Shown here: one piece after another, positions 37,120 through 46,400 of the stretch | How positions within the stretch are numbered: position 1 is the first letter of the stretch | Layout of the letters: each line of letters begins with the position of its first letter | Source of the DNA: Anaeromyxobacter sp. | GTDB taxonomy: Bacteria; Myxococcota; Myxococcia; Myxococcales; Anaeromyxobacteraceae | Length of the DNA stretch: 64,000 nucleotides | Reading direction: 5' to 3' | Assembly (NCBI GenBank): GCA_016718565.1 | Contig: JADKCZ010000002.1 | Location: forward strand, 682,001 to 746,000 | The notes under the pieces: generated by a model | What the model saw: the letters and a program-made list of their open reading frames with translations, nothing else | Databases searched by the model: none | Told to the model about the DNA's origin: nothing | Position numbers and translations under genes: made by a program

Positions 37120-37749
37120 GTGAGCGAGCCGCGCCCCCTCCGCTTCGCCATCCGGGCCGCCTTCCTGGTGGTGCCGCTGGTGCTGGCCGCGGTGGCCCTG
37201 CCGCACGTGCGGCGCTGGGCCACCGCCCCGACGGGTCCGGGCCCCGGGGCGGCCGTGCCGGCCGCGCGCCAGGCGGTCCGCACCGCCGAGCAGGCCGCCC
37301 AGGCCTCTGCCCGCCAGGCCGACGCCGCCCTGGGCGACGCCCCCTCGGGCGGGCCGGCCGGCGCCGCGGCGGAGCCGCCCCGCCGCGACGGCCCCACCGT
37401 GGAGGAGATCGAGGCCAACCGCGCCGCCCAGGAGGCGCTGGCCGAGGCGCAGCGCGGCTGGAAGAAGGTGGAGGTCCTGGCCCCCCGTCCGGCCGTCCCC
37501 GACGCCAGCGGCGAGCTGGTCTCGCCGTTCCAGGGCTTCGGCCTCTCGGTGGACTCCCGGCCCGCGGGCGCCACCGTGCTGGTGGACGGCCTCGACCAGG
37601 GGCAGACCCCGCTCCTCACCACGGTGGACTGCCGGCCAGGGGAGCCGGTCGAGGTGCGCCTGGTGCACCCCGGGCGCCGCCCCGCCCAGCGCACCGTGCG
37701 CTGCCGCCAGGACGCGCTGGTCTCCTTCACCGCCAATCTCCCGCCCTGA
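37120..37749 (+). CDS. Membrane-anchored PEGA-domain protein (209 aa)
   Basis: One N-terminal transmembrane helix (FAIRAAFLVVPLVLAAVALP) is followed by an Ala-rich, probably helical linker (AARQAVRTAEQAAQASARQA) and a C-terminal PEGA-like domain (LSVDSRPAGATVLVDGLDQG then VEVRLVHPGRRPAQRTVR). PEGA domains occur in envelope proteins and kinase partners. The function is unknown. It starts at GTG 37120 and forms a unit with the preceding small membrane protein. Confidence 0.7.
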   Translation: MSEPRPLRFAIRAAFLVVPLVLAAVALPHVRRWATAPTGPGPGAAVPAARQAVRTAEQAAQASARQADAALGDAPSGGPAGAAAEPPRRDGPTVEEIEANRAAQEALAEAQRGWKKVEVLAPRPAVPDASGELVSPFQGFGLSVDSRPAGATVLVDGLDQGQTPLLTTVDCRPGEPVEVRLVHPGRRPAQRTVRCRQDALVSFTANLPP

Positions 37750-37870
37750 CCGGGCCGCCGGCGCGCCCCGCGACCGGCCACCAGCCCCCGCTGGTCGCGT
37801 GACGCCGCGCCGGCTCCGGACTACCGTGGCCCCTGGCGTCCCACCCACAGCCCCCTGGAGCCCAGACACC

Positions 37871-38059
37871 ATGCCCGTGAGCAAGAAGCGGAAGAAGGAA
37901 GGCAAGCCGGTCCACCGCAGCGAGCCCGTGCACGCCGAGTCGGAGCACGCCCACGGCCCGGAGGCCAAGGTCGCTGCCGCGCCGCTCAAGGCCGGGAAGC
38001 CCAGCAACCCCTTCAACGCGCAGCGCCCCATCGTCCGCAGCGCGCCGCGCGGCCGGTAG
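37871..38059 (+). CDS. Small basic protein of unknown function (62 aa)
   Basis: The product MPVSKKRKKEGKPVHRSEPV continues with several His/Glu residues and ends NPFNAQRPIVRSAPRGR. It is lysine- and histidine-rich, with no membrane segment. A GGAG lies about 12 nt before ATG 37871, and an upstream in-frame start is less convincing. It could be a small nucleic-acid-binding protein. It is followed after 7 bp by the GIY-YIG gene. Confidence 0.55.
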   Translation: MPVSKKRKKEGKPVHRSEPVHAESEHAHGPEAKVAAAPLKAGKPSNPFNAQRPIVRSAPRGR

Positions 38060-38066
38060 CCCATCC

Positions 38067-38363
38067 GTGGCCCAGCCTCGGGCCGGCTGGCGCGTCTACC
38101 TGCTGCGGTGCCGCGACGGCTCGCTCTACACCGGCGCCACCAACGACCTCGACCGGCGGGTGGCCCGCCACGCCGCCGGCGAGGGGGCGCGCTACACCCG
38201 CTCGCGCCTGCCGGTGGTGCTGGTCCACCAGGAGCAGGTCGGCGATCGGAGCGCGGCGCTCCGGCGGGAGGCCGCCATCAAGCGGCTCCCACGTGCCGCC
38301 AAGCTGGCGCTGGTGGCCGCCTCCCCAGGAAAGGCCCGCCGGCCCCGCGCCTCCGCTGGCTGA
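38067..38363 (+). CDS. GIY-YIG domain nuclease (YhbQ/UPF0213-like), 98 aa
   Basis: The product has WRVYLLRCRDGSLYTGATND, the VYLL/YTGAT counterpart of the GIY-YIG motif, then DLDRRVARHAAGEGARYTR and REAAIKRLPRAAKLALV with the catalytic-type Arg and Glu positions. Single-domain members are stand-alone nucleases of uncertain role in DNA repair. The length is normal. It starts at GTG 38067. Confidence 0.9.
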   Translation: MAQPRAGWRVYLLRCRDGSLYTGATNDLDRRVARHAAGEGARYTRSRLPVVLVHQEQVGDRSAALRREAAIKRLPRAAKLALVAASPGKARRPRASAG

Positions 38364-38454
38364 TGGAGGCAGGCTCGTCCCCCGTCCCCGGGACACGCCG
38401 CCCACCGAACGCCGAAAGGGGCGAGAAATCAGCCTCTTGTCGGCCAGGTGCGCA

Positions 38455-38485
38455 TTGACACCCACCGCCGGCGCCCCCGTATCAT
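38455..38485 (+). promoter_or_regulatory. Candidate sigma-70 promoter of the cytochrome/partner-switch operon
   Basis: TTGACA at 38455-38460 and TATCAT at 38480-38485 are separated by 19 nt, in locally AT-richer DNA. Transcription would start near 38492, just before ATG 38495, which would leave GGAGG (38486-38490) outside the mRNA. Either the message is leaderless or this match is fortuitous. Confidence 0.4.
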
Positions 38486-38494
38486 GGAGGCTTC

Positions 38495-38926
38495 ATGCGA
38501 CACCTGCGCGCACCGGCCCTGGCGGTCCTGCTGACCGCCTGCCTGACGGGGCCCGACGTCGGCGCCGCCATCCCGGGCGGCGGCCTGCCGTCGCTGGAGC
38601 CGACCCTGTCGTCGGTGCAGTCGCTGGTCTTCTCCCCCCGGTGCGCCACCGCCGCCTGCCACGTGGGTGGGAACGGCACGCCGCTCTCGCTGGTGGCTGG
38701 CGAGTCCTTCGGCGCGCTGGTGGGCATCCCCTCCGAGCAAGCGCCCGCCGTCCCGCTCGTCACCCCCGGCGACCTGGCGCAGAGCTACCTCGTCATCAAG
38801 CTGCGTGGCACCCACGAGGCGGTGGGCGGCTACGGGACCCCCATGCCGCCCGGCGGCGAGGAGCTGACGGCAGAGGAGCTGCTGGCCATCGAGGGCTGGG
38901 TCTCCGCCGGAGCGGCCGATGACTGA
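38495..38926 (+). CDS. Haem-binding lipoprotein with a CX4CH motif (143 aa)
   Basis: Lipobox LLTAC follows MRHLRAPALAVLLTACLTGP. The body reads SPRCATAACHVGGNGTPLSL, with a C-x4-CH haem-binding variant, then LVTPGDLAQSYLVIKL, GTPMPPGGEELTAEELLAIE and GWVSAGAADD. This order of 'SYL..KL', 'MPPGG' and 'I..W...GA' is typical of planctomycete/myxobacterial cytochrome-like lipoproteins; the unusual spacing means haem attachment is not certain. Its stop overlaps the next start (38919) by 8 bp. It is gene 1 of a six-gene unit. Confidence 0.75.
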   Translation: MRHLRAPALAVLLTACLTGPDVGAAIPGGGLPSLEPTLSSVQSLVFSPRCATAACHVGGNGTPLSLVAGESFGALVGIPSEQAPAVPLVTPGDLAQSYLVIKLRGTHEAVGGYGTPMPPGGEELTAEELLAIEGWVSAGAADD

Positions 38927-40085
38927 GCGGCCCGGCGGCGCCCCCCCTGGTCCCCGCCGGCGCGCCCTGGCCGCCGGCTGGCTGGCGCTCCTGCTCTGCC
39001 TCGGCGCCGGCGCCGGCGCCGCGCGGGCCGCGCCGAGCGTGGCGGTCTCGGGCTCCTTCTACGTGGACACCTGGGTCATCCCCGACGGCGCGGCGGTGCG
39101 CGCCACCCGCGGGGTCACGCCGGACGGCTCGCTCAAGGTGGGCGTGGACATCGACGACGACCTCTCGTTCTCCACCAAGGCCTGCCTGAGCTGCCACGGC
39201 ATCGAGCTGGAGCACGCCGCCTTCGACTACCAGCCGAAGCTCTGGTTCAACCTGCAGGTCGGGCGCATCGCCGTCCCCTTCGGCGAGTACTCCAACCGCA
39301 TCGACCCCTCCGGCCACAAGGCCACCTCGGGGCCGCTCATCTACGACATGGGCCGCTCCGCCTTCGCCGACCGCGCCAACCTGAACGGCCCGGTGGTGAT
39401 GCTGCCCTACGTGGACACCGGCGCCCTGGCCTACGGCATGTTCTTCCTGGCCGACGTGGTGCAGGTCTGGTACGGCGCCTACGCCGTGGCCGGCCTCAAG
39501 GGCGGCAACGACGTGGACTGGATGGCGCTGCGCAGCGTCCCGTACGCCGACAACAACGCCGAGCCGGCCTACGGCGGGCGCCTGGCCTTCACCCTGACCT
39601 CCGAGCCTGGGCACGTCCTCGGCGACGTCAGCCTGGGGGCCTCCTACACCGGCGGGCGCTTCGACAAGGCGGCGCGCCTCCGCTACGACGCGGTGGCGGT
39701 CGACGCGGCGCTCCCCATCTGGAAGGCCACCCTGCGCGGGGAGTGGGCCCTGCGCCGGACCCGGCTCGACCCGTCCGCCGCCGGCTACGCCTACGACGTG
39801 GTCGACCCCTGGTTCGACAAGCAGGGCTTCTACGCTGAATTGGAGCACCCCCTGGGCCGTTCCTCCAGCGTGGTGGCCCGCTTCGACCGCCTGGAGCGGC
39901 GGGGCGTGCCCCTGCCCGGGTCGGCGCAGGCCATGACCCCGGCCACCCGCATCGACCGGGCCACCGCGGGCCTGATGACCTCGCTGGCCTCGTCGCTCTA
40001 CCTCAAGGTGTCATACGAGTACTGGATGCCGACCGCCTGGGCGGAGTTCCACTCCGGCCACCTGGGCCTCGGAGGAGCGTTCTAG
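38919..40085 (+). CDS. Outer-membrane beta-barrel protein carrying one CXXCH haem motif (388 aa)
   Basis: After a signal peptide (cleavage near RAAP) comes SVAVSGSFYVDTWVIPDGAA and then LSFSTKACLSCHGIELEHAA with CLSCH near residue 93. The rest reads like a porin (YQPKLWFNLQVGRIAVPFGE, LAYGMFFLADVVQVWYGAYA, SLYLKVSYEYWMPTAWAEFH), ending GHLGLGGAF with C-terminal Phe. A haem-bearing barrel could pass electrons across the outer membrane in one polypeptide, whereas known conduits use a separate porin and cytochrome. It is gene 2 of the unit; the next ATG follows its stop directly. Confidence 0.75.
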   Translation: MTERPGGAPPGPRRRALAAGWLALLLCLGAGAGAARAAPSVAVSGSFYVDTWVIPDGAAVRATRGVTPDGSLKVGVDIDDDLSFSTKACLSCHGIELEHAAFDYQPKLWFNLQVGRIAVPFGEYSNRIDPSGHKATSGPLIYDMGRSAFADRANLNGPVVMLPYVDTGALAYGMFFLADVVQVWYGAYAVAGLKGGNDVDWMALRSVPYADNNAEPAYGGRLAFTLTSEPGHVLGDVSLGASYTGGRFDKAARLRYDAVAVDAALPIWKATLRGEWALRRTRLDPSAAGYAYDVVDPWFDKQGFYAELEHPLGRSSSVVARFDRLERRGVPLPGSAQAMTPATRIDRATAGLMTSLASSLYLKVSYEYWMPTAWAEFHSGHLGLGGAF

Positions 40086-40430
40086 ATGATCCCCTGCCTC
40101 ACCAGCCTGGCGCTGGCCGCGGCCCTCGGCGCCGGCGCCCCCGGCGGCGCCGAGAAGGCCCCACACGACCCGCGCGACGACGGCCCCGGCGCGGTCGACG
40201 TGTCGGCCTACCCGCCCGACCAGCAGCGCCAGTACCCGACCTTCCTGCAGAAGTGCTCCAAGTGCCACCCGGCGGCCCGCGCCATCAACTCGCGCTTCGA
40301 CTCGAGCGAGTGGAAGCGCTACATGAAGAAGATGATCCGCCGCCCCAACTCCGGCATCAACGAGGAGCAGGCGGCGGACATCTACGAGTTCCTCAAGTAC
40401 TACGCGGGCCGGCAGGCAGGCGGGAAGTAG
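40086..40430 (+). CDS. Periplasmic monoheme c-type cytochrome (114 aa)
   Basis: The signal-like start MIPCLTSLALAAALGAGAPG precedes a haem motif CSKCH in YPTFLQKCSKCHPAARAINS, a helix SEWKRYMKKMIRRPNSGINE with a Met that may be the sixth ligand, and QAADIYEFLKYYAGRQ. This is a class I-like small cytochrome. It is gene 3 of the six-gene unit: it begins right after the barrel gene's stop and ends 3 bp before the next start. Confidence 0.85.
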   Translation: MIPCLTSLALAAALGAGAPGGAEKAPHDPRDDGPGAVDVSAYPPDQQRQYPTFLQKCSKCHPAARAINSRFDSSEWKRYMKKMIRRPNSGINEEQAADIYEFLKYYAGRQAGGK

Positions 40431-40433
40431 CCG

Positions 40434-42311
40434 GTGCCCCGCCGCGCCAGCTCGCTCCGGCTCCGCCTGCTGGCCGCCACCGTGGTGCTGGTGGCGCTGG
40501 CGCTGGCGGCGGCGGCGGCGGGCTTCGAGCAGGTGGCGCGCGGCGTGGTGACCGAGGCGGTGCTGGACCACCTCTCGGCCCGCTCCCGCGAGGTGCACGA
40601 GGCGGTGCATCGCTTCCAGGAGGAGCGGGCCCTGACGGTGCGCAACTGGGCCGAGGCCGAGGCCATGCAGCTGACCCTCGACTCGGGCGACCCCAAGTTC
40701 GCCGAGGACTACCTGCGCCGGCTCATCCAGGAGCAGGGCGGCAGCATCGCCGCCGCCGCCCTGGTCGGGCCCGAGGCGGCCCTCACCGCCGGCGTCCGGG
40801 CCGGCGCGGCCGGGGCGCGGCGCGGCACGGCGCTGTCCGCGCAGCGCGATCGCTCGCTGCGCCTCGACATCGTGGACGCCGCCCTGGAGGGCACGCCGCT
40901 CTCGATGGAGCTGGGCCGGCTGTCCCAGGTGGACGCCGACGGCGGCGACGAGGTGGTGGTGCTGGTGGCGGTGCCGGTGAAGGACTTCGCCTCCGACGTG
41001 GTGGGCGCCATGCTGGCGGCGATCTCCACCCGGGCCATGGGCCGCCTCCTGGCGGAGATCAACGGCAACGAGACGGCGCTGGTCCCGGTGGTCCACGACG
41101 CCAGCCACGCGCTGGTGCTGGTGCCCCCCGGGGTCGACCCGTCCACCTTCGACGAGCTGATCCGGCTCGCCGGGGCGCCCGGCACCCTGGAGCGGCTCAA
41201 CTCGCCCTCGGGTGAGGCGCTGCTGGCGGTGCGCACCGCGCCGGCCGAGGAGCCACCGGGCTGGTCCTCGGCCATGGTGGAGCGCGAGGCGCAGGCCTAC
41301 GGGCGGCTGGCCACCATGCGGCTGGTGCTGGCCGTCCTCTACGGGGTGGTGCTGGTGGGCGCGGCCCTGGCCAGCGTCTGGGCCCTGCAGGCGGCCACCC
41401 GCCCCTTGAGCGAGGTGGCCGTCTCGATGTCCCGGGTGGCCAGCGGCGACCTGACCACCCGCCTGCCCGAGGTCCACTCGGGCGAGCTCGGCCACCTGGT
41501 GGGCTCGTTCAACACCATGGTCGCCGAGGTGGCCCGCTCCCGCGACGAGCTGCAGCGCACCGAGGCCCTCCGCAGGGAGGTGCAGATCGCCCACCGCATC
41601 CAGACCGCCATCCTGCCCAGCAGCCCGGCCGTGCCTGGCTACGAGGTGGCCGCCCGCATGAAGCCGGCCGAGGACGTGGGCGGCGACCTCTACGACGTGC
41701 TGGCCTTCCCCGACACCTTCTGGGTGCTCATCGGCGACGTCTCCGGCCACGGCATCAACTCCGGCCTGGTGATGATGATGGCCCAGGCGGCCGCCTACGC
41801 CGCCATCGCCGACGATCCGCACGGGCGCCCGGCCAGCGTCATCACCGCCGTCAACCGGGTCATCCACGAGAACGTGGTCAAGCGGATGGGGCGCGACGAC
41901 TACCTCACCCTCATGGCGGTGCGACACCTGGGCGGCGGCCGCTTCCTCTGCGCCGGGGCCCACCAGCCGGTCTTCATCGGCCGGGCCGCCGGCGGGGTGG
42001 AGGTGCTCGAGCCGGCCGGGCCGTGGATGGGGCTCACCGAGGAGGTGGGCCCCGGGGTGGTGGAGCGCGAGTTCCAGCTGGGGCCCGGCGACCTGCTCTG
42101 CCTCATCACCGACGGCGTGGTGGAGGCCACCTCGGCAGGTGGCGAGCTCTTCGGCGAGGACCGGCTGGCGGCGCTGCTGTGCGAGCCCGGCCCCCGCACC
42201 GCCGCCCAGGTGCTGCAGCTGATCTTCGAGCGGGCCGAGGCCTTCCTGTCCACCCAGTCCGACGACATGACCGCGGTGATCCTGAGGCGAACGCATGACG
42301 ACCACAGCTGA
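40434..42311 (+). CDS. HAMP-domain PP2C/SpoIIE-type serine phosphatase (625 aa)
   Basis: Two membrane segments (about 10-32 and 283-303) bracket a periplasmic sensor region. They are followed by HAMP (AATRPLSEVAVSMSRVASGD to about 355) and a SpoIIE/PP2C domain with QIAHRIQTAILPSSP, MKPAEDVGGDLYDVLAF, IGDVSGHGINSGLVMMMAQA, GAHQPVFI and LITDGVVEA, including the metal-binding Asp residues. RsbU/SiaA-type enzymes dephosphorylate an anti-sigma-antagonist. The start is GTG 40434. The stop lies 17 bp inside the next gene, so translation is coupled. Confidence 0.9.
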   Translation: MPRRASSLRLRLLAATVVLVALALAAAAAGFEQVARGVVTEAVLDHLSARSREVHEAVHRFQEERALTVRNWAEAEAMQLTLDSGDPKFAEDYLRRLIQEQGGSIAAAALVGPEAALTAGVRAGAAGARRGTALSAQRDRSLRLDIVDAALEGTPLSMELGRLSQVDADGGDEVVVLVAVPVKDFASDVVGAMLAAISTRAMGRLLAEINGNETALVPVVHDASHALVLVPPGVDPSTFDELIRLAGAPGTLERLNSPSGEALLAVRTAPAEEPPGWSSAMVEREAQAYGRLATMRLVLAVLYGVVLVGAALASVWALQAATRPLSEVAVSMSRVASGDLTTRLPEVHSGELGHLVGSFNTMVAEVARSRDELQRTEALRREVQIAHRIQTAILPSSPAVPGYEVAARMKPAEDVGGDLYDVLAFPDTFWVLIGDVSGHGINSGLVMMMAQAAAYAAIADDPHGRPASVITAVNRVIHENVVKRMGRDDYLTLMAVRHLGGGRFLCAGAHQPVFIGRAAGGVEVLEPAGPWMGLTEEVGPGVVEREFQLGPGDLLCLITDGVVEATSAGGELFGEDRLAALLCEPGPRTAAQVLQLIFERAEAFLSTQSDDMTAVILRRTHDDHS

Positions 42312-42816
42312 CTTCGGAGGGCGCCCCATCTACCTCATGCTCAGGATGAGACCGCCCTGGGTCTTCGTCGACGAGATCCGACGCTTCGTCGAGTCCTTCT
42401 GCCTGTGCGCCTGCCCCGGCCAGAGCCGCGAGGCCCAGGTGGCGCTGGCCGTGCACGAGCTGATGCAGAACGCCATCCCGCAGGCCTGCGGCGAGGACGT
42501 GGACCTCACCCTGCAGGTGGACCCGGCGGCCGACCGCATCGAGGTGGCGGTCAGCAACCCCTGCAGCGACGAGGCGTTCGAGGAGCTGCGCCAGAGGGTG
42601 GAGCGGCTCAACAGCGAGCCCGACGCCCTGCGCAGCTACCTGCGCGCCATGGCCGAGGCGCCGGCCGCCACCCGCGGCGGGCTGGGGCTGGCCCGCGTCC
42701 GCTTCGAGGCCCAGCTCGAGCTGTCCGTCATCCGGGAGGGGCGCCGGGTCACCGTCCTGGCCCGAGGCCTGCTCCACGCCCCAGTGATCCAGGTCCCAGG
42801 AGGTCTCCATGTCTAG
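42295..42816 (+). CDS. Slr1658/SiaB-like regulator with a degenerate HATPase fold (173 aa)
   Basis: The sequence MRPPWVFVDEIRRFVESFCL, VALAVHELMQNAIPQA and a late GGLGLARVRFEAQLEL resemble the Slr1658 superfamily, where an N-box-like ELMxNAI and a C-terminal G-box are seen as in anti-sigma kinases. Its likely role is to bind or phosphorylate the neighbouring STAS protein. It overlaps the phosphatase gene by 17 bp and the next gene by 8 bp. The kinase activity is an inference; only part of the ATP site is visible. Confidence 0.75.
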   Translation: MTTTADFGGRPIYLMLRMRPPWVFVDEIRRFVESFCLCACPGQSREAQVALAVHELMQNAIPQACGEDVDLTLQVDPAADRIEVAVSNPCSDEAFEELRQRVERLNSEPDALRSYLRAMAEAPAATRGGLGLARVRFEAQLELSVIREGRRVTVLARGLLHAPVIQVPGGLHV

Positions 42817-43204
42817 TGTCATCGGCTCGCGCGGCGCGTCCCTGCAGGTGTCCGAGGAGAAGTACTCGGCTGGGCTGGTCAACGACGCCGCCGGCCTCAA
42901 GGTGGCCTTCCGGGGGACCATCAGCACCGTCAACCCGGCCGGCATCCTCAACCCCTTCGTGGACGCGGTGCACGGCCAGCTGGCCGGCGCCAACGTGAAG
43001 GAGATCCGGGTGGACTTCCAGGAGCTGGAGTTCTGCAACTCCTCCGGCTTCAAGGCCTTCATCCACTGGATCCAGCGCGTCCAGGCCCTGCCGGAGCCGC
43101 AGCGCTACAAGCTGCGCTTCCTCTCCAGCCCGGCGCGCAAGTGGCAGCGCACCAGCCTGCTGGCGCTCTCCTGCTACGCGCCGGGGCTGGTGGAGATCGC
43201 CTGA
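42809..43204 (+). CDS. Slr1659-like STAS-type regulator (131 aa)
   Basis: The core reads KEIRVDFQELEFCNSSGFKA FIHWIQRVQ, the STAS 'LDL..L.F.NSSG' motif with two serines as candidate phosphorylation sites. LRFLSSPARKWQRTSLLALS follows, as in the Slr1659 family. Such proteins act as anti-sigma-factor antagonists or similar phospho-switches. It completes the module with the PP2C phosphatase and Slr1658-like protein and ends the six-gene unit. Its target cannot be seen in the window. Confidence 0.8.
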   Translation: MSSVIGSRGASLQVSEEKYSAGLVNDAAGLKVAFRGTISTVNPAGILNPFVDAVHGQLAGANVKEIRVDFQELEFCNSSGFKAFIHWIQRVQALPEPQRYKLRFLSSPARKWQRTSLLALSCYAPGLVEIA

Positions 43205-43359
43205 GCCGCTGGCTCGGGGCTCCAGGCGCTCGGACCACCAGGCCGTCTCGCTTTGTGGCGAATGGCCACAGGGCAAGGCGCCGCACCCTGGCCGCACGGC
43301 CGCGGAGCCCTTCCCCGGCTGGGGGCCGGCGTCGCGCCGGGCCTCCCCGGAAAGGCGAA

Positions 43360-43383
43360 GGGCCCGGTCTCTCGACCGGGCCC
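43360..43383. terminator. Strong bidirectional terminator
   Basis: GGGCCCGGTC at 43360-43369 and GACCGGGCCC at 43374-43383 form a perfect 10-bp stem with tetraloop TCTC, between the convergent six-gene unit (end 43204) and the Nfn-type fusion gene (end 43410). There is no T-run. Confidence 0.75.
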
Positions 43384-43409
43384 CGCGGACCAGCGACCTG
43401 CCGCCGGCG

Positions 43410-46400
43410 CTAGATGAGGCCCGGCTTGCCGGCCTGCCAGCGCGCCAGCTCGGTGGTGAGCAGGTCCACGTGCTCCCGCTCCTCGGCCGCCAGCTCCTTG
43501 TAGAGCTCCTTCTCCGGCGTGCCCTCGGCCGCGGCGGCGCCGCGCTCCGAGAAGAACTGCACGGCCCGCTCCTCGAAGGCGATGGCGATGCGGAACAGGT
43601 TGGCCGGGTCCTCCGGCCGGTTGGGGATGCCGGCGTAGATGGCGGCCCGGTCCACCTTGAAGTCGCCGGGCGCCGGCATCTGCGCGTGGTAGCGCCGCGA
43701 CAGCGTGGCCATGTGCTCCTTCTCCATCTCGGCCATGCGGCCGAAGAGCTCGCGCAGCAGCGGGTCGGGCGCCTCCTTGGAGGCGCGGCCGTAGAAGGCC
43801 TGGCCGCCCAGCTCGATCTCGAAGGCGATGCGGACGGCATCGAGCGCCGCCGCCTCGGACGCCTTGGCCGGGTCGGCCACCGCCAGCTTGCCGCCGCAGG
43901 CCGGGCACATGCCGTACGGGAAGGCGAAGCCCTCGCTCACCTTGGCGCAGTCCTGGCACTTCCAGGTGAGCTGCGCGGTGGCGCAGCAGACGTAGGCCTC
44001 GTCACCCTCGAGGGGCTGGCGGCACTTGGGGCACACCGTGCCGGAGGCCGCCGCCGACTGCGGGCCGGTGGCGGTGGCGCCGGCGGCGCCGAGCGGGGTG
44101 GGTGGAACGAATGCGGTCATGTCCTCCTCCGTGATGGGCCACTTCTTCTTGCCGCCCTTCAGGTAGGCGCCGATCGAGCGGGCGGCGCGGCGGCCCGCCC
44201 CCATGGCGAGGATGACGGTGGCGCCGCCGGTGACGATGTCACCGCCGGCGAAGACCCCCTGGAGCGAGGTGGTCTGGGTCTTGCCGTCGTCGGCGACGAT
44301 GTTGCCCCACTTGTTGAGGGCCAGGCCCGGGGTGGACTGGGTGATGATGGGGTTGGCCTTGGTCCCGAGCGCGTAGATGACCGTGTCGCACTCGAGGTCC
44401 TTGAAGCGGCCGGTGGCGACCGGCTTGCGGCGCCCCTTCTCGTCCGGCTCGCCGAGCTCCATCTCCTCGACCTTCATGCCCTTCACGTTGCCGTCGGCGT
44501 CCGTGTAGATCTCGACCGGCGAGTGGAGGAAGAAGAACTCGATGCCCTCCTCCTTGGCGTGGCGGATCTCCTCGATGCGGGCCGGGGCCTCCTTCTCGGT
44601 GCGCCGGTAGACGCAGCGCACCGTCTCGGTGCCGAGCCGCTTGGCGACGCGCAGGCAGTCCATGGCGGTGTTGCCGGCGCCGATGACGACGGCCGACTTG
44701 CCGATGGAGACCGGCGTGTCCTGGAACGGGAACTTGTCGCCGCCCATGAGGTTGACGCGGGTGAGGAACTCGTTGGCCGAGTAGACCTGGCCGGCGAACT
44801 CGCCCGGGATGCCCAGGAAGGCCGGGGCGCCGGCGCCCACGCCGAGGAAGACGGCGTCGTAGCCCTTCTCCTTGATGAGCTGCGGCACCGTGAAGGTCTT
44901 GCCGATGACCTTGTTGGTCTCGATCTTCACGCCCAGCTCCACCAGGCTGTTCACCTCGCGGTCGATGATGTCACGCGGCAGGCGGAAGGACGGGATGCCG
45001 TAGCGGAGCACGCCGCCCACCACGTGCAGGGCCTCGTAGACCGTCACGTCGCAGCCGAACTTGACCAGGTCGGCCGCCACCGCCAGGCCGGCCGGGCCGG
45101 AGCCGCAGACCGCCACCTTGCCGAGCATGTCGGCGGGGGCGAACTTCGGCGGCACCGTCGGCTTGAGCTTGCCGTGGTCGCCGACGAAGCGCTCGAGCCG
45201 GCCGATGCCGACCGACTCGACCTTCTTGGCGATGACGCACTGGGCCTCGCACTGCGTCTCCTGCGGGCAGACGCGGCCGCAGACCGACGGGAAGATGGAG
45301 GCCTCCCGGATCACCTCGAGGGCGCCGTCGATGTCGCGCACCACCAGGTGCTTGATGAAGCGCGGGATGTCGATCTCCACCGGGCAGCCGGAGATGCAGG
45401 TCGGCTTGGCGCACTGGATGCACCGCTCGGCCTCGCCGAGGGCGTCCTGCAGCGAGTAGCCGAGGTTGACCTCCTTGAAGTTGCGGGCGCGCTCGACGTG
45501 GTCCCGCTCCGGCATGACCGTCTGCTTGGGGGCGAGATCCTTGATCTTCTTGTAGTTGTGCTTGTTCTCGTCGAAGAGCTGCTTCTCGAGGTTGCAGACG
45601 TGGGCGTAGTCCTCGGTGGCCCGCGTCTCCTGCGCCTTGAACCGCCGCTGGCGGGAGAGCAGCTCCTTGAAGTCCACCAGGTGGCCGTCGAAGTCCGGAC
45701 CGTCCACGCAGGCGAACTTGACGTTCTTGTCCACCGTGACGCGGCAGGAGCCGCACATGCCGGTGCCGTCCACCATGATGGCGTTGAGCGAGACCATGGT
45801 CTTCACGCCGAACGGGCGGGTGGTCTCGACGCAGGCGTTCATCATCGGCAGCGGGCCGATGGCGACCACCACGGCCGGCTTGTCCTTCTCGCAGACCTCC
45901 TTGAGCGCCTGCGTGACGAAGCCCGGCTTGCCGTAGCTGCCGTCGTCGGTGCAGACGATGAGGTCGTCGCAGTACTCGGCGAACTTCTTCTCCCAGAACA
46001 CCAGGCCCTTGTTGCGGAACCCGATGATGCCGGTGACCCGGTTGCCGGCCTCCTTGAAGGCCTTGAGCTGCGGGTAGACCGGCGCCACGCCGAGGCCGCC
46101 GCCCACCAGGACCACGTGGCCCACCTTCTCGATGTGCTGCGGCAGGCCGAGCGGCCCGACGAAGTCCTCGAAGGTGTCGCCCTCCTTGTAGTCGGTCATC
46201 ATCTGGCGCGTGGACTTGCCGAGCGCCTGGATGACCATGGTGATGGTCCCCTTCTCGCGGTCGTAGTCGGCGACCGTGAGCGGGATGCGCTCGGCGCCCG
46301 TCCCCAGGCGCAGCATGACGAAGTGGCCCGGCAGCGCCGCCTTGGCCACGTCGGGGGCGGAGACTTCCCAGAGGAACGTCGTGTCGGAAAACGCCTCGCG

